64,000 nucleotides of DNA, from NCBI RefSeq assembly GCF_030381805.1, contig NZ_JAUDRH010000010.1, positions 242,848 through 306,847 of the forward strand. The letters run 5' to 3'. Each line of letters starts with the position of its first letter. Within the stretch, counting starts at the first letter, position 1. The notes beneath the pieces were generated by a model. It made no database searches, had not been told where the DNA came from, and worked only from the letters and a program-made list of their open reading frames with translations. Positions 53,817 through 62,701 of the stretch are shown here, piece after piece. The position numbers and the translations under genes are program-made. This DNA comes from Chlorogloeopsis sp. ULAP01 (GTDB lineage Bacteria > Cyanobacteriota > Cyanobacteriia > Cyanobacteriales > Nostocaceae).

Positions 53817-54040
53817 CTAAAGTTCCCAGTCTGTCATACGTTGAGATTATTGCAGCTTTAGAGCGAGATGGATGGATTTTTGTACGTCAACGAGGTAGTC
53901 ACATCAGACTGCAAAAACAAATGCCAGATGAGGTTTTGAAGTTGACAGTGCCTGCTCATAGACCAGTCAAGCGTACAACATTGGCTAAAATTTTAAAACA
54001 AGCCCAGATAGATCTAGACCGATTTTTAGAATTGTTGTAA
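53804..54040 (+). CDS. hicA: HicA-family toxin with apparent ATT start
   Basis: 78 residues if read from the ATT at 53804 (ISAVTKVPSLSYVEIIAALE). The HicA core has RDGWIFVRQRGSHIRLQKQ with the catalytic His, then KLTVPAHRPVKRTTLAKILK and DLDRFLELL. Going upstream in this frame there is no ATG, GTG or TTG before the TGA near 53780, so translation would need ATT or coupling from hicB, whose stop lies 12 bases downstream of this ATT. The body is intact. Known HicA proteins cut mRNA. Confidence 0.8.
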   Translation: MSAVTKVPSLSYVEIIAALERDGWIFVRQRGSHIRLQKQMPDEVLKLTVPAHRPVKRTTLAKILKQAQIDLDRFLELL

Positions 54041-54160
54041 ATAATGACTAATTGGTTGAACATTATTACGAATGCTGCGATATTTCTTTGCCAAAAGACG
54101 CAAATTCTGTTGGAATTTGGCAGTTGCTTCGACCTGAATTAAGGGTAGTTCACTCTGCAT
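54026..54160 (-). pseudogene. Truncated RelE-like toxin fragment
   Basis: 44 residues. QVEATAKFQQNLRLLAKKYR then SIRNNVQPI matches the start of cyanobacterial RelE/ParE-like toxins. The last residues (SHYLQQF) are antisense to the end of hicA, so the native gene was cut where hicA now ends. The catalytic C-terminal part is absent. The ATG overlaps the antitoxin relic by 11 bases, as in an intact operon. Confidence 0.75.
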
Positions 54161-54389
54161 TAATCCCTTCCCACAGTTGAGAGATAGATACAGTATTTCC
54201 ACTCATAGCATCGTACCAACCCTGACGAAAACTTTCGCTTGCAGACTCAACAATTTCCTCATCCTCTTCATTTTCTTCCGTAATTAGGACAATGACTCGG
54301 ACGCGGCTGTGTTTTGCCTAAGTTAACGGTTCGTCTAAAGAAAGTTGACCAAATTCATTGACAGTTCCCTTAACTTCAATTGCTTTCAT
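54150..54389 (-). pseudogene. Antitoxin gene (RelB-like) with in-frame TAG
   Basis: Codon 24 of an 80-codon frame is TAG (54318-54320). MKAIEVKGTVNEFGQLSLDE precedes the stop; AKHSRVRVIVLITEENEEDE and FRQGWYDAMSGNTVSISQLW follow. The pattern is that of a cyanobacterial RelB/AbrB-like antitoxin of a RelE-type pair. CAG to TAG is the simplest lesion. The paired toxin is truncated, so the module is dead. Confidence 0.75.
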
Positions 54390-54599
54390 TGTCGTGATGG
54401 TGAATTTTGCTGTTTTCTAGTATAGAACTTAGGCATGAGAAGGAAAAATCAAGGGTTTAGTCGTGTCAGTCCAGTAGCGTGCGTTACGTCTGCTAATGCA
54501 GCGATGGTTTTAGCTTCTGGTATTTAATAATGTTATTTATAAGTTTTGCTTAAGCCGTGGTAAGGAAGACATAAGCATTTGCCACAAATAAACAAGCGT

Positions 54600-54628
54600 T
54601 CGTTACCACATGATTGGTGTGGTAACGA
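54600..54628. repeat. Hairpin related to the GTTACCA palindrome family
   Basis: TCGTTACCACA and TGTGGTAACGA enclose a seven-base loop. The core CGTTACC...GGTAACG matches the elements at 5493 and 12688. A further GGTAACGA occurs at about 54642. It lies in the otherwise gene-free 54390-54708 interval. Confidence 0.6.
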
Positions 54629-54708
54629 CAGCTTCTGTGTTGGTAACGAATGCATAAGCTGACCTTACGCCGAGAACTTCATTGATAACGTCGCTGCTAC
54701 AAAAGTAC

Positions 54709-55128
54709 TCAAATTATTCTTGTGAAGTGGATTTTCTTTAAGCTTTGCATCGCACGAGTAGCAATATTATGCTGATGCCAAGCTTTATAGAAATCGGGGT
54801 AAGGCATATTCTGAGCGCAATTCCACAAGACCCTGTAGCAATAATAATCATTCAATAGCTGATAATCACTTGAAGTTTTGACTACCGCAAAGCGATACTT
54901 ACTATTCTGTAAAATTTGCCCTAAGCTTTCTGCTGCCTGCGAACTGATGTAGTTAGACACATTAGTATGCAGTATTTGCACCAAGGTTGCGATCGCAACT
55001 TCATTGCCAGAGTCGATTTTTCCTAAGCTTGATGCTGCCATCCAACGGGTATCGTCATTCACATTAGTTGATTGCAGCAGTTACACCAAGGCTGCGATCG
55101 CGGTAGCCACAGCAGTCAAGCTCACAGT
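54709..55128 (-). pseudogene. C-terminal relic of a HEAT-repeat (NACHT-type) protein
   Basis: One frame reads ATAIAALV, a TAA stop (55081-55083), then LLQSTNVNDDTRWMAASSLG, EVAIATLVQILHTN, QAAESLGQIL: two HEAT repeats. QLLNDYYCYRVLWNCAQNMP then YPDFYKAWHQ is the C-terminal signature of cyanobacterial HEAT/NACHT proteins. The ATPase and most repeats are missing and the remaining 5' end has an in-frame stop. A 117-residue piece starting at GTG 55062 could still be translated but is probably not functional. Confidence 0.7.
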
Positions 55129-55200
55129 TATCATAAATCCACTACAAATATGTTGGTAGTGTCAAAATGTTATGTGTACAGTTTACTCGTAAAATCACAT

Positions 55201-55485
55201 ATGCCGAAAGCAATTTGGAATGACGCAACTTTAGCCGAAAGCGAGAATACTGTAGTCGTGGAAGGTAACCATTACTTTCCTCCTGACTCTATTCACAAGG
55301 AGTACTTCAAAAATAGTGACACCCATACTACTTGTCCTTGGAAAGGTGTTGCTAGCTACTACAGTATCGAAGTAGATGGGCAAGTTAATAAAGACGCTGC
55401 TTGGTACTATCCCAGCGCGAAGGAAAAAGCTAAGAATATTGAGGGTTATGTTGCCTTCTGGCGGGGTGTAAAAGTCGAAGCTTAA
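55201..55485 (+). CDS. DUF427-domain protein
   Basis: 94 residues from the ATG at 55201 (MPKAIWNDATLAESENTVVV); upstream in-frame starts lie in HEAT-relic DNA. GNHYFPPDSIHKEYFKNSDT, HTTCPWKGVASYYSIEVDG and AAWYYPSAKEKAKNIEGYVAF are full-length DUF427 hallmarks. The fold is a small beta barrel found in all kingdoms; the biochemical role is unknown. It is downstream of decayed sequence but appears intact. Confidence 0.92.
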   Translation: MPKAIWNDATLAESENTVVVEGNHYFPPDSIHKEYFKNSDTHTTCPWKGVASYYSIEVDGQVNKDAAWYYPSAKEKAKNIEGYVAFWRGVKVEA

Positions 55486-55636
55486 GACACTTTCTTTCCT
55501 AAAAACACTGACACCAGCCAAATTGGTTGGTGTCAATTTATGAAAGCTCAAAGGTGATAGTAGTTTTACCTCTCGTTACCCTAGCTTGCTTGAATATTTG
55601 AGAAGCGAGTTTAAATCTGCGTCAAATGAGTAACGT

Positions 55637-56503
55637 CTAAACTGGCAAATATCCATACTTGATACAACCCCACAATTGCCCCCCACGCCAAGCAAAACTC
55701 ATTAACCACCTGCCTAAACTTTCCTTATCACGGATTTGCAAACGCAACACTTGAAAAGTAAGAATTATCGCTGTTTTTATAAAGGTTTTCCATGTTACTA
55801 GTTGAGGCATACCAAGCGGTCTATGCTTTTTATACACCAATACTCCACCTTTACCCACAGCCCAACTGCGATGATATACACTCGCCAGAGTATCGCGCAA
55901 CCGAATATGAGCGATCGCCTCTGGTACATATTTAAGTTTAGCTCCTGTATATTGCGCTCTCCAGCAGTAGTCTACATCTTCGCTTTGGTAAAGGGTTTCA
56001 TCGAAACCACCTATGGCATCATGAAGCGAACGCTTAATACCTAAATTGCCGCTACCTGCGAATGGCAAATAATATGTATTTTCAATTACTCCAGTACCAT
56101 TTTCATATTGATAGCACTTAACTATCCAAGGATCGTTTAATTTATTGTAGTCATCATAGCCAGCAACGAGATCATACTTAGTAAGTGCCTCACCCATTGC
56201 TGTTAACCATCCAGGAGCAACTTCGTCATCCGCATCAATAAATAGTAGTGCCTCTCCTTTGGCAACTTTTGCAGCAGCGTTGCGAGCGTGTGCTGCTCCT
56301 TGGCGATCGGATGAATCAATAATGCGAAGATTAGGTATGCGTGTCTTATACTCTTGTGCAATCGAGATTGAGTTGTCAGTCGAGCCGTTATCGGAAATAA
56401 TAACTTCCCAAGGCTGTGACCATTGTTGATGAGCAAGTGCTTCTAGTTGAATAGCGATAGTGTCAGCCGCATTAAAACACGGTATGATTACGCTAATATT
56501 CAT
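55637..56503 (-). CDS. Family 2 glycosyltransferase, paralogue 1
   Basis: 288 residues from the ATG at 56503, matching the length of paralogue 2; an ATG at 56518 is possible. SVIIPCFNAADTIAIQLEAL, EVIISDNGSTDNS, LLFIDADDEVAPGWL (DxD-like metal site) and GGFDETLYQSEDVDYCWRAQ are GT2 motifs. The C-terminus has a short hydrophobic stretch (TAIILTFQVLRL). The acceptor is unknown. It flanks a PIG-L deacetylase gene with a close paralogue on the other side. Confidence 0.88.
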   Translation of the reverse strand: MNISVIIPCFNAADTIAIQLEALAHQQWSQPWEVIISDNGSTDNSISIAQEYKTRIPNLRIIDSSDRQGAAHARNAAAKVAKGEALLFIDADDEVAPGWLTAMGEALTKYDLVAGYDDYNKLNDPWIVKCYQYENGTGVIENTYYLPFAGSGNLGIKRSLHDAIGGFDETLYQSEDVDYCWRAQYTGAKLKYVPEAIAHIRLRDTLASVYHRSWAVGKGGVLVYKKHRPLGMPQLVTWKTFIKTAIILTFQVLRLQIRDKESLGRWLMSFAWRGGQLWGCIKYGYLPV

Positions 56504-56764
56504 GAGATTTTCATACACGTAAATGGCTCTTATTTAAGTGTATAAATAAATTGTATTGGAAAGCACCGAAATTATCCCTAAAATTTTAGTCAGAATGAAT
56601 GAATAAGAGCACATAAGGTAGAACACAAAATACTCAATGGGTAGACACATAGAGACATACCTATTTCCCCTAAGATACGGCAACTTCAAGGCACGTAGAT
56701 TTTACCGCCAAGGTAGTTAAATCAATAAGTAAAAAATTATTTACCGGGTAAAGTATTAATTCTC

Positions 56765-57526
56765 CTATTGAAAGAAGATTTCAGAAGGCAAGAAAAATCT
56801 TCTCATAAAGCTGAAAGGCAAGGTATGACGTTGAGAATCATACACATGGATTGCTTGTTGTTTTTTATTTAATACAGACTTAATAGATAATTGATAAGAC
56901 TGACCTAGAGGTTTTAGGTTTACCCTAAAAAGTGGTGGCATTTTCCAAAATAACCAGATTGGATATTGGAAGACTTGAGCTTTAATTCCAGATTTTTGAA
57001 GTGCAGCGTAAACTAAATCATAAGTAGCCTCATGATCTGGATGCTTGTCTTTTTGATGAGGAACGTAGACTTCTGCTGGCTGAAAAGACTCTAACAGCTG
57101 AAGTAGCTGGTTAATGGTATTTGATTGTTGCTCATTAGAAATATGCCGTAGTTCACCATCTGGTTGCTCGATAAAATATATGTCTTCTGGTGATTCAACT
57201 CCCAATATGTTGAGTGCGGTTGTAGCTTCTTGTTTGCGAACTTGAACAATATCCTCAGGTTTGATTTGAAAGTATGATTTGTGTCCATCAGTCAAAAATA
57301 CAACTTTAACAGGAACTCCAAGCTCACGTTTGAGAGCAATCATACCGCCACAACCAAAAGTTTCATCATCTTGATGGGGAGCAAATACCATTGCTGGTTT
57401 TTGGCTCACTGATAGCGGTTGACTTTTTGTCGGTAAGATCCAGCGAAATAATATTTCAGCTTGAATTAATTGCCAAGCATTTTCAAACTTTCCGAGTATC
57501 TGAGAATAAATTCTTTGCAGCCGCAT
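56765..57526 (-). CDS. PIG-L family deacetylase
   Basis: 253 residues from the ATG at 57526; an upstream ATG at 57577 would add 17 residues. The zinc motif MVFAPHQDDETFGCGGM (about residue 48-64) and the second site VYVPHQKDKHPDHEATYDLV are typical of N-acetylglucosaminyl deacetylases (PIG-L/LmbE). Such enzymes deacetylate GlcNAc-containing lipids, small molecules or polysaccharide precursors. Its place between two related GT2 genes suggests that the three act on one glycan or glycolipid (inference). Confidence 0.9.
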   Translation of the reverse strand: MRLQRIYSQILGKFENAWQLIQAEILFRWILPTKSQPLSVSQKPAMVFAPHQDDETFGCGGMIALKRELGVPVKVVFLTDGHKSYFQIKPEDIVQVRKQEATTALNILGVESPEDIYFIEQPDGELRHISNEQQSNTINQLLQLLESFQPAEVYVPHQKDKHPDHEATYDLVYAALQKSGIKAQVFQYPIWLFWKMPPLFRVNLKPLGQSYQLSIKSVLNKKQQAIHVYDSQRHTLPFSFMRRFFLPSEIFFQ

Positions 57527-57648
57527 AAGTAGGTTGTATCTAAAAATAAAGAACTCAATTATAGTAGGCGATCGCATTCATAGTTTTTTAAACCAAATAC
57601 TTCGCCAATTCGCCCAATTTTCTAGTTATTTTTTCTCAAAAACTTTGA

Positions 57649-58515
57649 CTAGACTGGTAAATACCGATGCTTAATACAACCTCGCAGTTGCCCCGCACGC
57701 CAACCAAAGCTCATCAACCATTTAGCTAAACTTTCTTGATCACGAATTTGTAAAAGCAACACTTGAAAAGTAAGAATTACCGCTGTTTTTAGAAATGTTT
57801 TCCATGTTATCATTTGAGGCATACCAAGTGGACGATGTTTTTTATACAGTAATGCCTCGCAAGTACCCATCTTCCAAGCTCTTTTGTATGCACCAATGAG
57901 GTTGGTACGCAAACGAATATGAGCGATCGCCTCTGGCACGTAGTGAAGTTTTGTTCCTCTTTGCTGAATTCTCCAGCAGTAGTCAACATCTTCTACCAAA
58001 AGCAAGGCTCCATCAAAACCACCAATGGCATTATGGAGTGAACGCTTAACTCCCATGTTACCTGCACCTGCAAATGGCAGGTATTGATTTTCTACAACTG
58101 CCCCAGTACAATTCTCCAATTGATACCATCTGAGAATCTCAGGTTCATTAAGCTTCTTCAATTCGTGTCGTCCAGCAACAAAATCATATTTGGAAAGAGC
58201 CTCACCCATTGCTGCTAACCATTCAGGAGCAACTTCGTCATCAGCATCAATAAACAGTAGTCCATCTCCTTTAGCTGCCTTTGCACCCATATTACGAGCA
58301 TATCCTGGGCCTTTGCGATCAGATGAGTCAATAATGCGAAGGTTGGGTATGCGTGTCTTATACTCTTCTACAATTGACATTGAATTGTCAGTTGAGCCGT
58401 TATCAGAGATAATAACCTCCCAAGACTGCGACCATTTTTGATTAGCAAGTGCCTCCAATTGCACAGCTATAGTATCAGCCGCATTGAAACACGGTATAAT
58501 TACGCTCACTCTCAT
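57649..58515 (-). CDS. Family 2 glycosyltransferase, paralogue 2
   Basis: 288 residues. It has the same motifs as paralogue 1: SVIIPCFNAADTIAVQLEAL, EVIISDNGSTDNSMSIVEEY, LLFIDADDEVAPEWLAAMGE and the ending GCIKHRYLPV. Most residues are shared, but LNEPEILRWYQLENCTGAVV and LLLVEDVDYCWRIQQRGTKL differ, so acceptors may differ. It is upstream of the PIG-L gene on the same strand with about 120 bp between them. Confidence 0.88.
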   Translation of the reverse strand: MRVSVIIPCFNAADTIAVQLEALANQKWSQSWEVIISDNGSTDNSMSIVEEYKTRIPNLRIIDSSDRKGPGYARNMGAKAAKGDGLLFIDADDEVAPEWLAAMGEALSKYDFVAGRHELKKLNEPEILRWYQLENCTGAVVENQYLPFAGAGNMGVKRSLHNAIGGFDGALLLVEDVDYCWRIQQRGTKLHYVPEAIAHIRLRTNLIGAYKRAWKMGTCEALLYKKHRPLGMPQMITWKTFLKTAVILTFQVLLLQIRDQESLAKWLMSFGWRAGQLRGCIKHRYLPV

Positions 58516-59104
58516 ATAAAGTACTACTTTTAATTTTGTCCAAGTCTTTGTTTATCTTCTTACAAAATAATTAGACAAATACAAGAAAAACGATAAATTT
58601 AATAAATTACAGAATAACTGCGATTAATTATTAAGAATTAGCAAAGTAAGTTGTGATTTTTAATTAATTCAAATTTAATTCTCTAGAATGCCAACTTATC
58701 TAGTTGTGTTATATCAAATGCAATGCTATTTAAACTTTAATAATTAAACAAAATATTTGCGATCGCGTTTTTGCTTTTTCAGTTCATATAGTCAGATTGT
58801 GTCAGTTTTTAGACAACAAATCAGCAGTAGCACGAAATTTTGCTCAACAGTTGTTAAGCTCACAAGCACAGGCTGCTCAGAGTAAGGCAGATTTTATTGG
58901 CAAGTTCATAATTGCACTTTAAGAATCCCATGCAACTCAGTATTGCTCACGATTACTAGTTGCTTCCGAAATAGTACCTCAAAAATGATTAGCTAACTCC
59001 AAGCAGAAGCCGAAGAGCCGACACGAATTCTTGGTGCTACTATCATCTCCACCAAAAACTCCAACCAAAGTAGTTGTCCCTATTTTTAATTTTTTATTCT
59101 TTAA
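58516..59104. other. Gene-poor stretch, possibly decayed coding DNA
   Basis: 590 bp. One frame near 58807-58920 reads FLDNKSAVARNFAQQLLSSQ and continues to a stop within 40 codons, without a start or known family. The rest is AT-rich. No RNA gene other than the tRNA-Ser that follows. Confidence 0.35.
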
Positions 59105-59189
59105 CGGAGAGGGTGGGATTCGAACCCACGGATGCTTTCACATCACTCGATTTCAAGTCGAGCGCATTCGACCACTCTGCCACCTCTCC
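59105..59189 (-). tRNA. tRNA-Ser (TGA)
   Basis: Class II tRNA on the minus strand: acceptor GGAGAGG with CCTCTCC, D arm GCAGAGTGGTCGAATGC, anticodon stem CTCGA/TCGAG around CTTGAAA with anticodon TGA, a long variable arm (TGATGTGAAAGCATC), T arm GTGGGTTCGAATCCCAC, discriminator G. CCA is not encoded. Confidence 0.95.
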
Positions 59190-59242
59190 AATAAATCGGT
59201 CAGCTAACAAAGGCTGACCAGTAAGAAATTATAACTCATTAC

Positions 59243-60172
59243 TCATGCAGATTGCACTACTGAACGCGATCGCTCATACAAAATTTCTTCAGAGGCAATC
59301 TTGAAGTCATTACCAACCCAAACACAGGATGCTTGAGTAGCTACACCATCTTCCAATAGAACAATCGAAAAATTCCGCAGCTTTTCACCCCCATCTTCTA
59401 CAATTCTGGGTACACTCGCCGCATTTAAGTAAATAATCCCTTCTGGACTTCTAAACACCCGCTTGCGCAGCATTTTCTTTGTGTGCCGCAATGTATGGTG
59501 CATATGGCCAAATGTTACCAGAGGAACAGTTTTACCTGCATTGAGAGTCAGAGAAATTGCCTCTGCTAAATCTGGATCGCCATAATCGCCACCAATCGGA
59601 TGCCAGTCTTTGCCACAAGGATCTTCTGGGCGATCACCTAATCCAGAAGGGCCATTATGACCGACAAAAATAATTGTCTCATAGGCAGCACTTTTTACAG
59701 CTTGAAAAATCTGGGTAGCAGATTCATCAAGATCGCTCACACCATATCTTTGTTTGCAGATATCTGCAAATTTCCATTCTGGGCCACCCCAGCTAAAGGG
59801 ACGTCCCCCTACTACTGTTAAATTAAAAGTGGGAAAATCACGCTTCCCGTAGCCAACATGGGCTTCACCTAATAAATCTAACTGTTGCTGTACCCAGTCT
59901 TCTTGGGAGCGATCGTAGGGACACTTTTTCCGCCCCCATTCCGTAGCAGTGTACCAAGCATCGTGGTTGCCCATGACTGCTGCTTTGGGAATCTCAAGGG
60001 AGGCGATCGCTCTTACCACTTCTACCGATTCGTTGCCAAAATCCCCGACAAACAGCACTAAGTCAACACCGAGATGCTTAAGTGCAATACCATCTTCGAC
60101 TTCCCATTGGTCGTGAACATCTCCAACTACAGCGATTTTCAAGGTTTTTGAATTAGTTGTCTGAACGATCAT
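59243..60172 (-). CDS. Metallophosphoesterase (TIGR04168 type)
   Basis: 309 residues from the ATG at 60172, with AAGGAAAG upstream; a TTG at 60238 is less likely. The calcineurin-like metal motifs are IAVVGDVHDQW, LVLFVGDFGNES, AVMGNHDAWY, FVGHNGPSGLG and TFGHMHHTLRH. The overall length and sequence fit the cyanobacterial and plastid TIGR04168 group. The phosphoester substrate is unknown. Divergent from nadA. Confidence 0.88.
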   Translation of the reverse strand: MIVQTTNSKTLKIAVVGDVHDQWEVEDGIALKHLGVDLVLFVGDFGNESVEVVRAIASLEIPKAAVMGNHDAWYTATEWGRKKCPYDRSQEDWVQQQLDLLGEAHVGYGKRDFPTFNLTVVGGRPFSWGGPEWKFADICKQRYGVSDLDESATQIFQAVKSAAYETIIFVGHNGPSGLGDRPEDPCGKDWHPIGGDYGDPDLAEAISLTLNAGKTVPLVTFGHMHHTLRHTKKMLRKRVFRSPEGIIYLNAASVPRIVEDGGEKLRNFSIVLLEDGVATQASCVWVGNDFKIASEEILYERSRSVVQSA

Positions 60173-60328
60173 GCCACTTTCCTTGCCATATGTTTCCAGC
60201 TTAGGCAATTTACGAGGGTTTTGACACAACTTTGCCAAAGAGAGTATGACCCACCAGTCATTTTTGGTAAAAACTACTATAATTACTTAGATAAGACAAC
60301 TACTAGCAAGATTAAGCTACGCTAAACT

Positions 60329-61303
60329 GTGTTTACAACTGCACTTGTTCAACGAGACAAAAACCAACCAGGTGCCTTACCACTGGATTTATTTGCAGCT
60401 ATTAAGAACCTAAAAAAAGAACTGAATGCGGTAATCCTGGCACATTACTATCAAGAGCCAGATATCCAGGATATAGCAGACTTTATCGGAGATTCATTAC
60501 AACTAGCAAAAGCAGCAGCAAACACTAATGCTGATGTTATTGTCTTTGCTGGTGTTCACTTCATGGCAGAGACGGCAAAGATTCTCAACCCCGACAAAAT
60601 GGTACTTTTACCAGATTTGAGTGCTGGTTGTTCTTTAGCAGACAGTTGCCCTCCAAAGGAATTTGCGGCTTTTAAAGCCGCTCATCCAGATCATCTGGTG
60701 GTTTCTTACATCAATTGTTCGGCCGAAATTAAGGCCATGAGTGATATTATTTGCACTAGTTCCAATGCTATGAGAATTGTGCAGCAAATACCACAGAATG
60801 TACCGATTATTTTTGCTCCCGATCGCAATTTAGGACGGTACGTGATGGAACAAACCGGTCGAGATTTGGTGCTTTGGCAAGGTAGCTGCATTGTGCATGA
60901 AACCTTCTCAGAAAAAAAGATTGTGCAGCTAAAAATAGCACATCCAGAAGCAGAAGCGATCGCTCACCCAGAATGCGAACCTACTGTATTGCGCCATGCC
61001 AGTTTTATTGGTTCTACAGCAGCCCTACTCAAGTACTGTCAAGAAAGTCAAACTCAAGAATTTATAGTTGCTACTGAGCCGGGTATCATTCACCAAATGC
61101 AAAAAGCAGCACCTCAAAAGCATTTTATTCCTGCCCCACCGATTAATAATTGCAATTGCAATGAGTGTCCTTTTATGCGTTTGAATACCTTAGAAAAGCT
61201 TTATTTAGCGATGAAAAATCGTGCGCCAGAAATTACTATGTCAGAGGAGATACGACTGGCAGCATTGCGTCCAATTCAGCGGATGTTAGAGATGAGTGTT
61301 TAA
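60329..61303 (+). CDS. nadA: Quinolinate synthase
   Basis: 324 residues from a GTG start at 60329. AVILAHYYQEPDIQDIADFI, GVHFMAETAKILNP, DLSAGCSLADSCPP, GSCIVHETFS and NCNCNECPFMRLNTLEKLY cover the substrate and [4Fe-4S] Cys ligands. It condenses iminoaspartate with dihydroxyacetone phosphate in NAD synthesis. The promoter region is shared with the metallophosphoesterase gene. Confidence 0.94.
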   Translation: MFTTALVQRDKNQPGALPLDLFAAIKNLKKELNAVILAHYYQEPDIQDIADFIGDSLQLAKAAANTNADVIVFAGVHFMAETAKILNPDKMVLLPDLSAGCSLADSCPPKEFAAFKAAHPDHLVVSYINCSAEIKAMSDIICTSSNAMRIVQQIPQNVPIIFAPDRNLGRYVMEQTGRDLVLWQGSCIVHETFSEKKIVQLKIAHPEAEAIAHPECEPTVLRHASFIGSTAALLKYCQESQTQEFIVATEPGIIHQMQKAAPQKHFIPAPPINNCNCNECPFMRLNTLEKLYLAMKNRAPEITMSEEIRLAALRPIQRMLEMSV

Positions 61304-61323
61304 TCAGGTTGAGTTTGATGATT

Positions 61324-61353
61324 TGTAGAGACGTGAGCGATCGCGTCTCTACA
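61324..61353. terminator. Hairpin after nadA, dispersed type
   Basis: TGTAGAGACG and CGTCTCTACA enclose a ten-base loop containing GAGCGAT. No long T-run follows, so it may be a repeat as much as a terminator. The remaining 61354-61561 is AT-rich with no gene. Confidence 0.55.
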
Positions 61354-61561
61354 TGTCTCTATATAACTATGCTGGGTTACATAAAATGTAAGCAAAAGTA
61401 ATTTAAAAATAATATTGGGTTGAGTGAACAAAACCCAGTCTATTCTTATCAGACCGTACTTTTTTTAAAATTAAATATAAATAGTTCAGAATATTGTTAA
61501 TGTTGTTGCCAATGTGGGAATCATTACAGTAAAGAGAATGTAATAAATAAGCTATCTATAT

Positions 61562-62551
61562 ATGGCAAGAGGAGACCACATTTACGTTCACTTTTATTTG
61601 GTGGGCATTCCATACAAACACCACGGTATTGATTGCGGTGACGAAACAGTCATTCATTATTCAGAAGGAATAATTTGCTGAACTACAATTCAACAATTTA
61701 GTCAAGGTAAAAAGATTTATAAATTGCCATATGAGCATTGTGACTCACCAGAACTTGTAATGATACGTGCAGAAAGCGGGTTAGGAGAATGCAAGTATCA
61801 TTTGTTTTTCAATAACTGCGAACACTTTGCAAGCTGGTGTAAAACTGGACATGAGGAGTCGAAACAAGTGAAGCCATTACTAGATGTATTAGATGATTTC
61901 TTTAAATGGCGAATGGCAGATAAACAACATCAACATTATCAAGATTTAATTGCCAGATATAATTACATTATTCGGGAATTAAACCATAAATTAAGACAAC
62001 GTGAGTTCAGACAAAGAGGAGCAATTGTTTCTAATAATTTAGAATACAAAGTAATTCATACAAATAATTCTGTGCGTTCAAAAGAGGAAGTTATTAGACA
62101 AACATCACAAGATAATACTCTTATTACAGACAAATTTGATTATCGAATACTTGAGATTTTGCTCAAAGAAAGTTGTTGGCAAGAAGCTGATGAACTAACA
62201 ACTTATGCAATGCTAAAAGTATCCAATAGAGATTATGAGAGATATTTTTGCCTAATAGATATTGCTAATTTTCCGCGTGAGCATTTATTAATAATTGATA
62301 AATTGTGGCTAGAATATAGCCGAAATTTATTTGGTTTTAGTGTACAAAAGAAAATTTATCAAAATTTAGGCGGAACCCAGGATTACCAATACGAAACTTG
62401 AGAAAGATTTAGTAACAAAGTTGGTTGGCGCATGAATAATATACCAATATTATATGAGCAACTTTGTTTTGGGATAAATGCACCAAAAGGAAATTTCCCA
62501 CATGGCAAAAAAATTGGTTTTGAAGTAATAGGATTTCTTGCAATCATTTAG
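61562..62551 (+). pseudogene. LRAT-GUN4 fusion gene with two in-frame TGA codons
   Basis: One frame of 330 codons from ATG 61562 to TAG 62549-62551, broken by TGA at 61679-61681 (codon 40) and 62399-62401 (codon 280). The N-terminal half is LRAT/NlpC-like: RGDHIYVHFYLVGIPYKHHG (His), HLFFNNCEHFASWC (catalytic Cys). The C-terminal third is GUN4-like: YRILEILLKESCWQEADELT, LIIDKLWLEYSRNLFGFSVQ, then after the second TGA ERFSNKVGWRMN and FGINAPKGNFPHG. The second TGA falls where GUN4 domains have Trp; the first could be Trp or Arg. Catalytic residues are intact, so decay is recent, or the codons are read through. Confidence 0.8.
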
Positions 62552-62701
62552 CCAATAATATTAATTATTGACTACGTACTTCAGGATTGGATTACGGCAG
62601 TTTCACGGCTGATGTAAAAGCAGCTCTTTCAAAGTTGAATAAACCTAACTTGTCCTTAGATTAATTGCCTTTTCCATAGCATATATCATCCAACAAAAAA
62701 C

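Noticed and set aside
61562..62551. Reassigned UGA codon as general genetic code
   Set aside because: Other genes in the window end normally with TGA and use TGG for Trp, so a global code change is excluded. Only local read-through remains possible.
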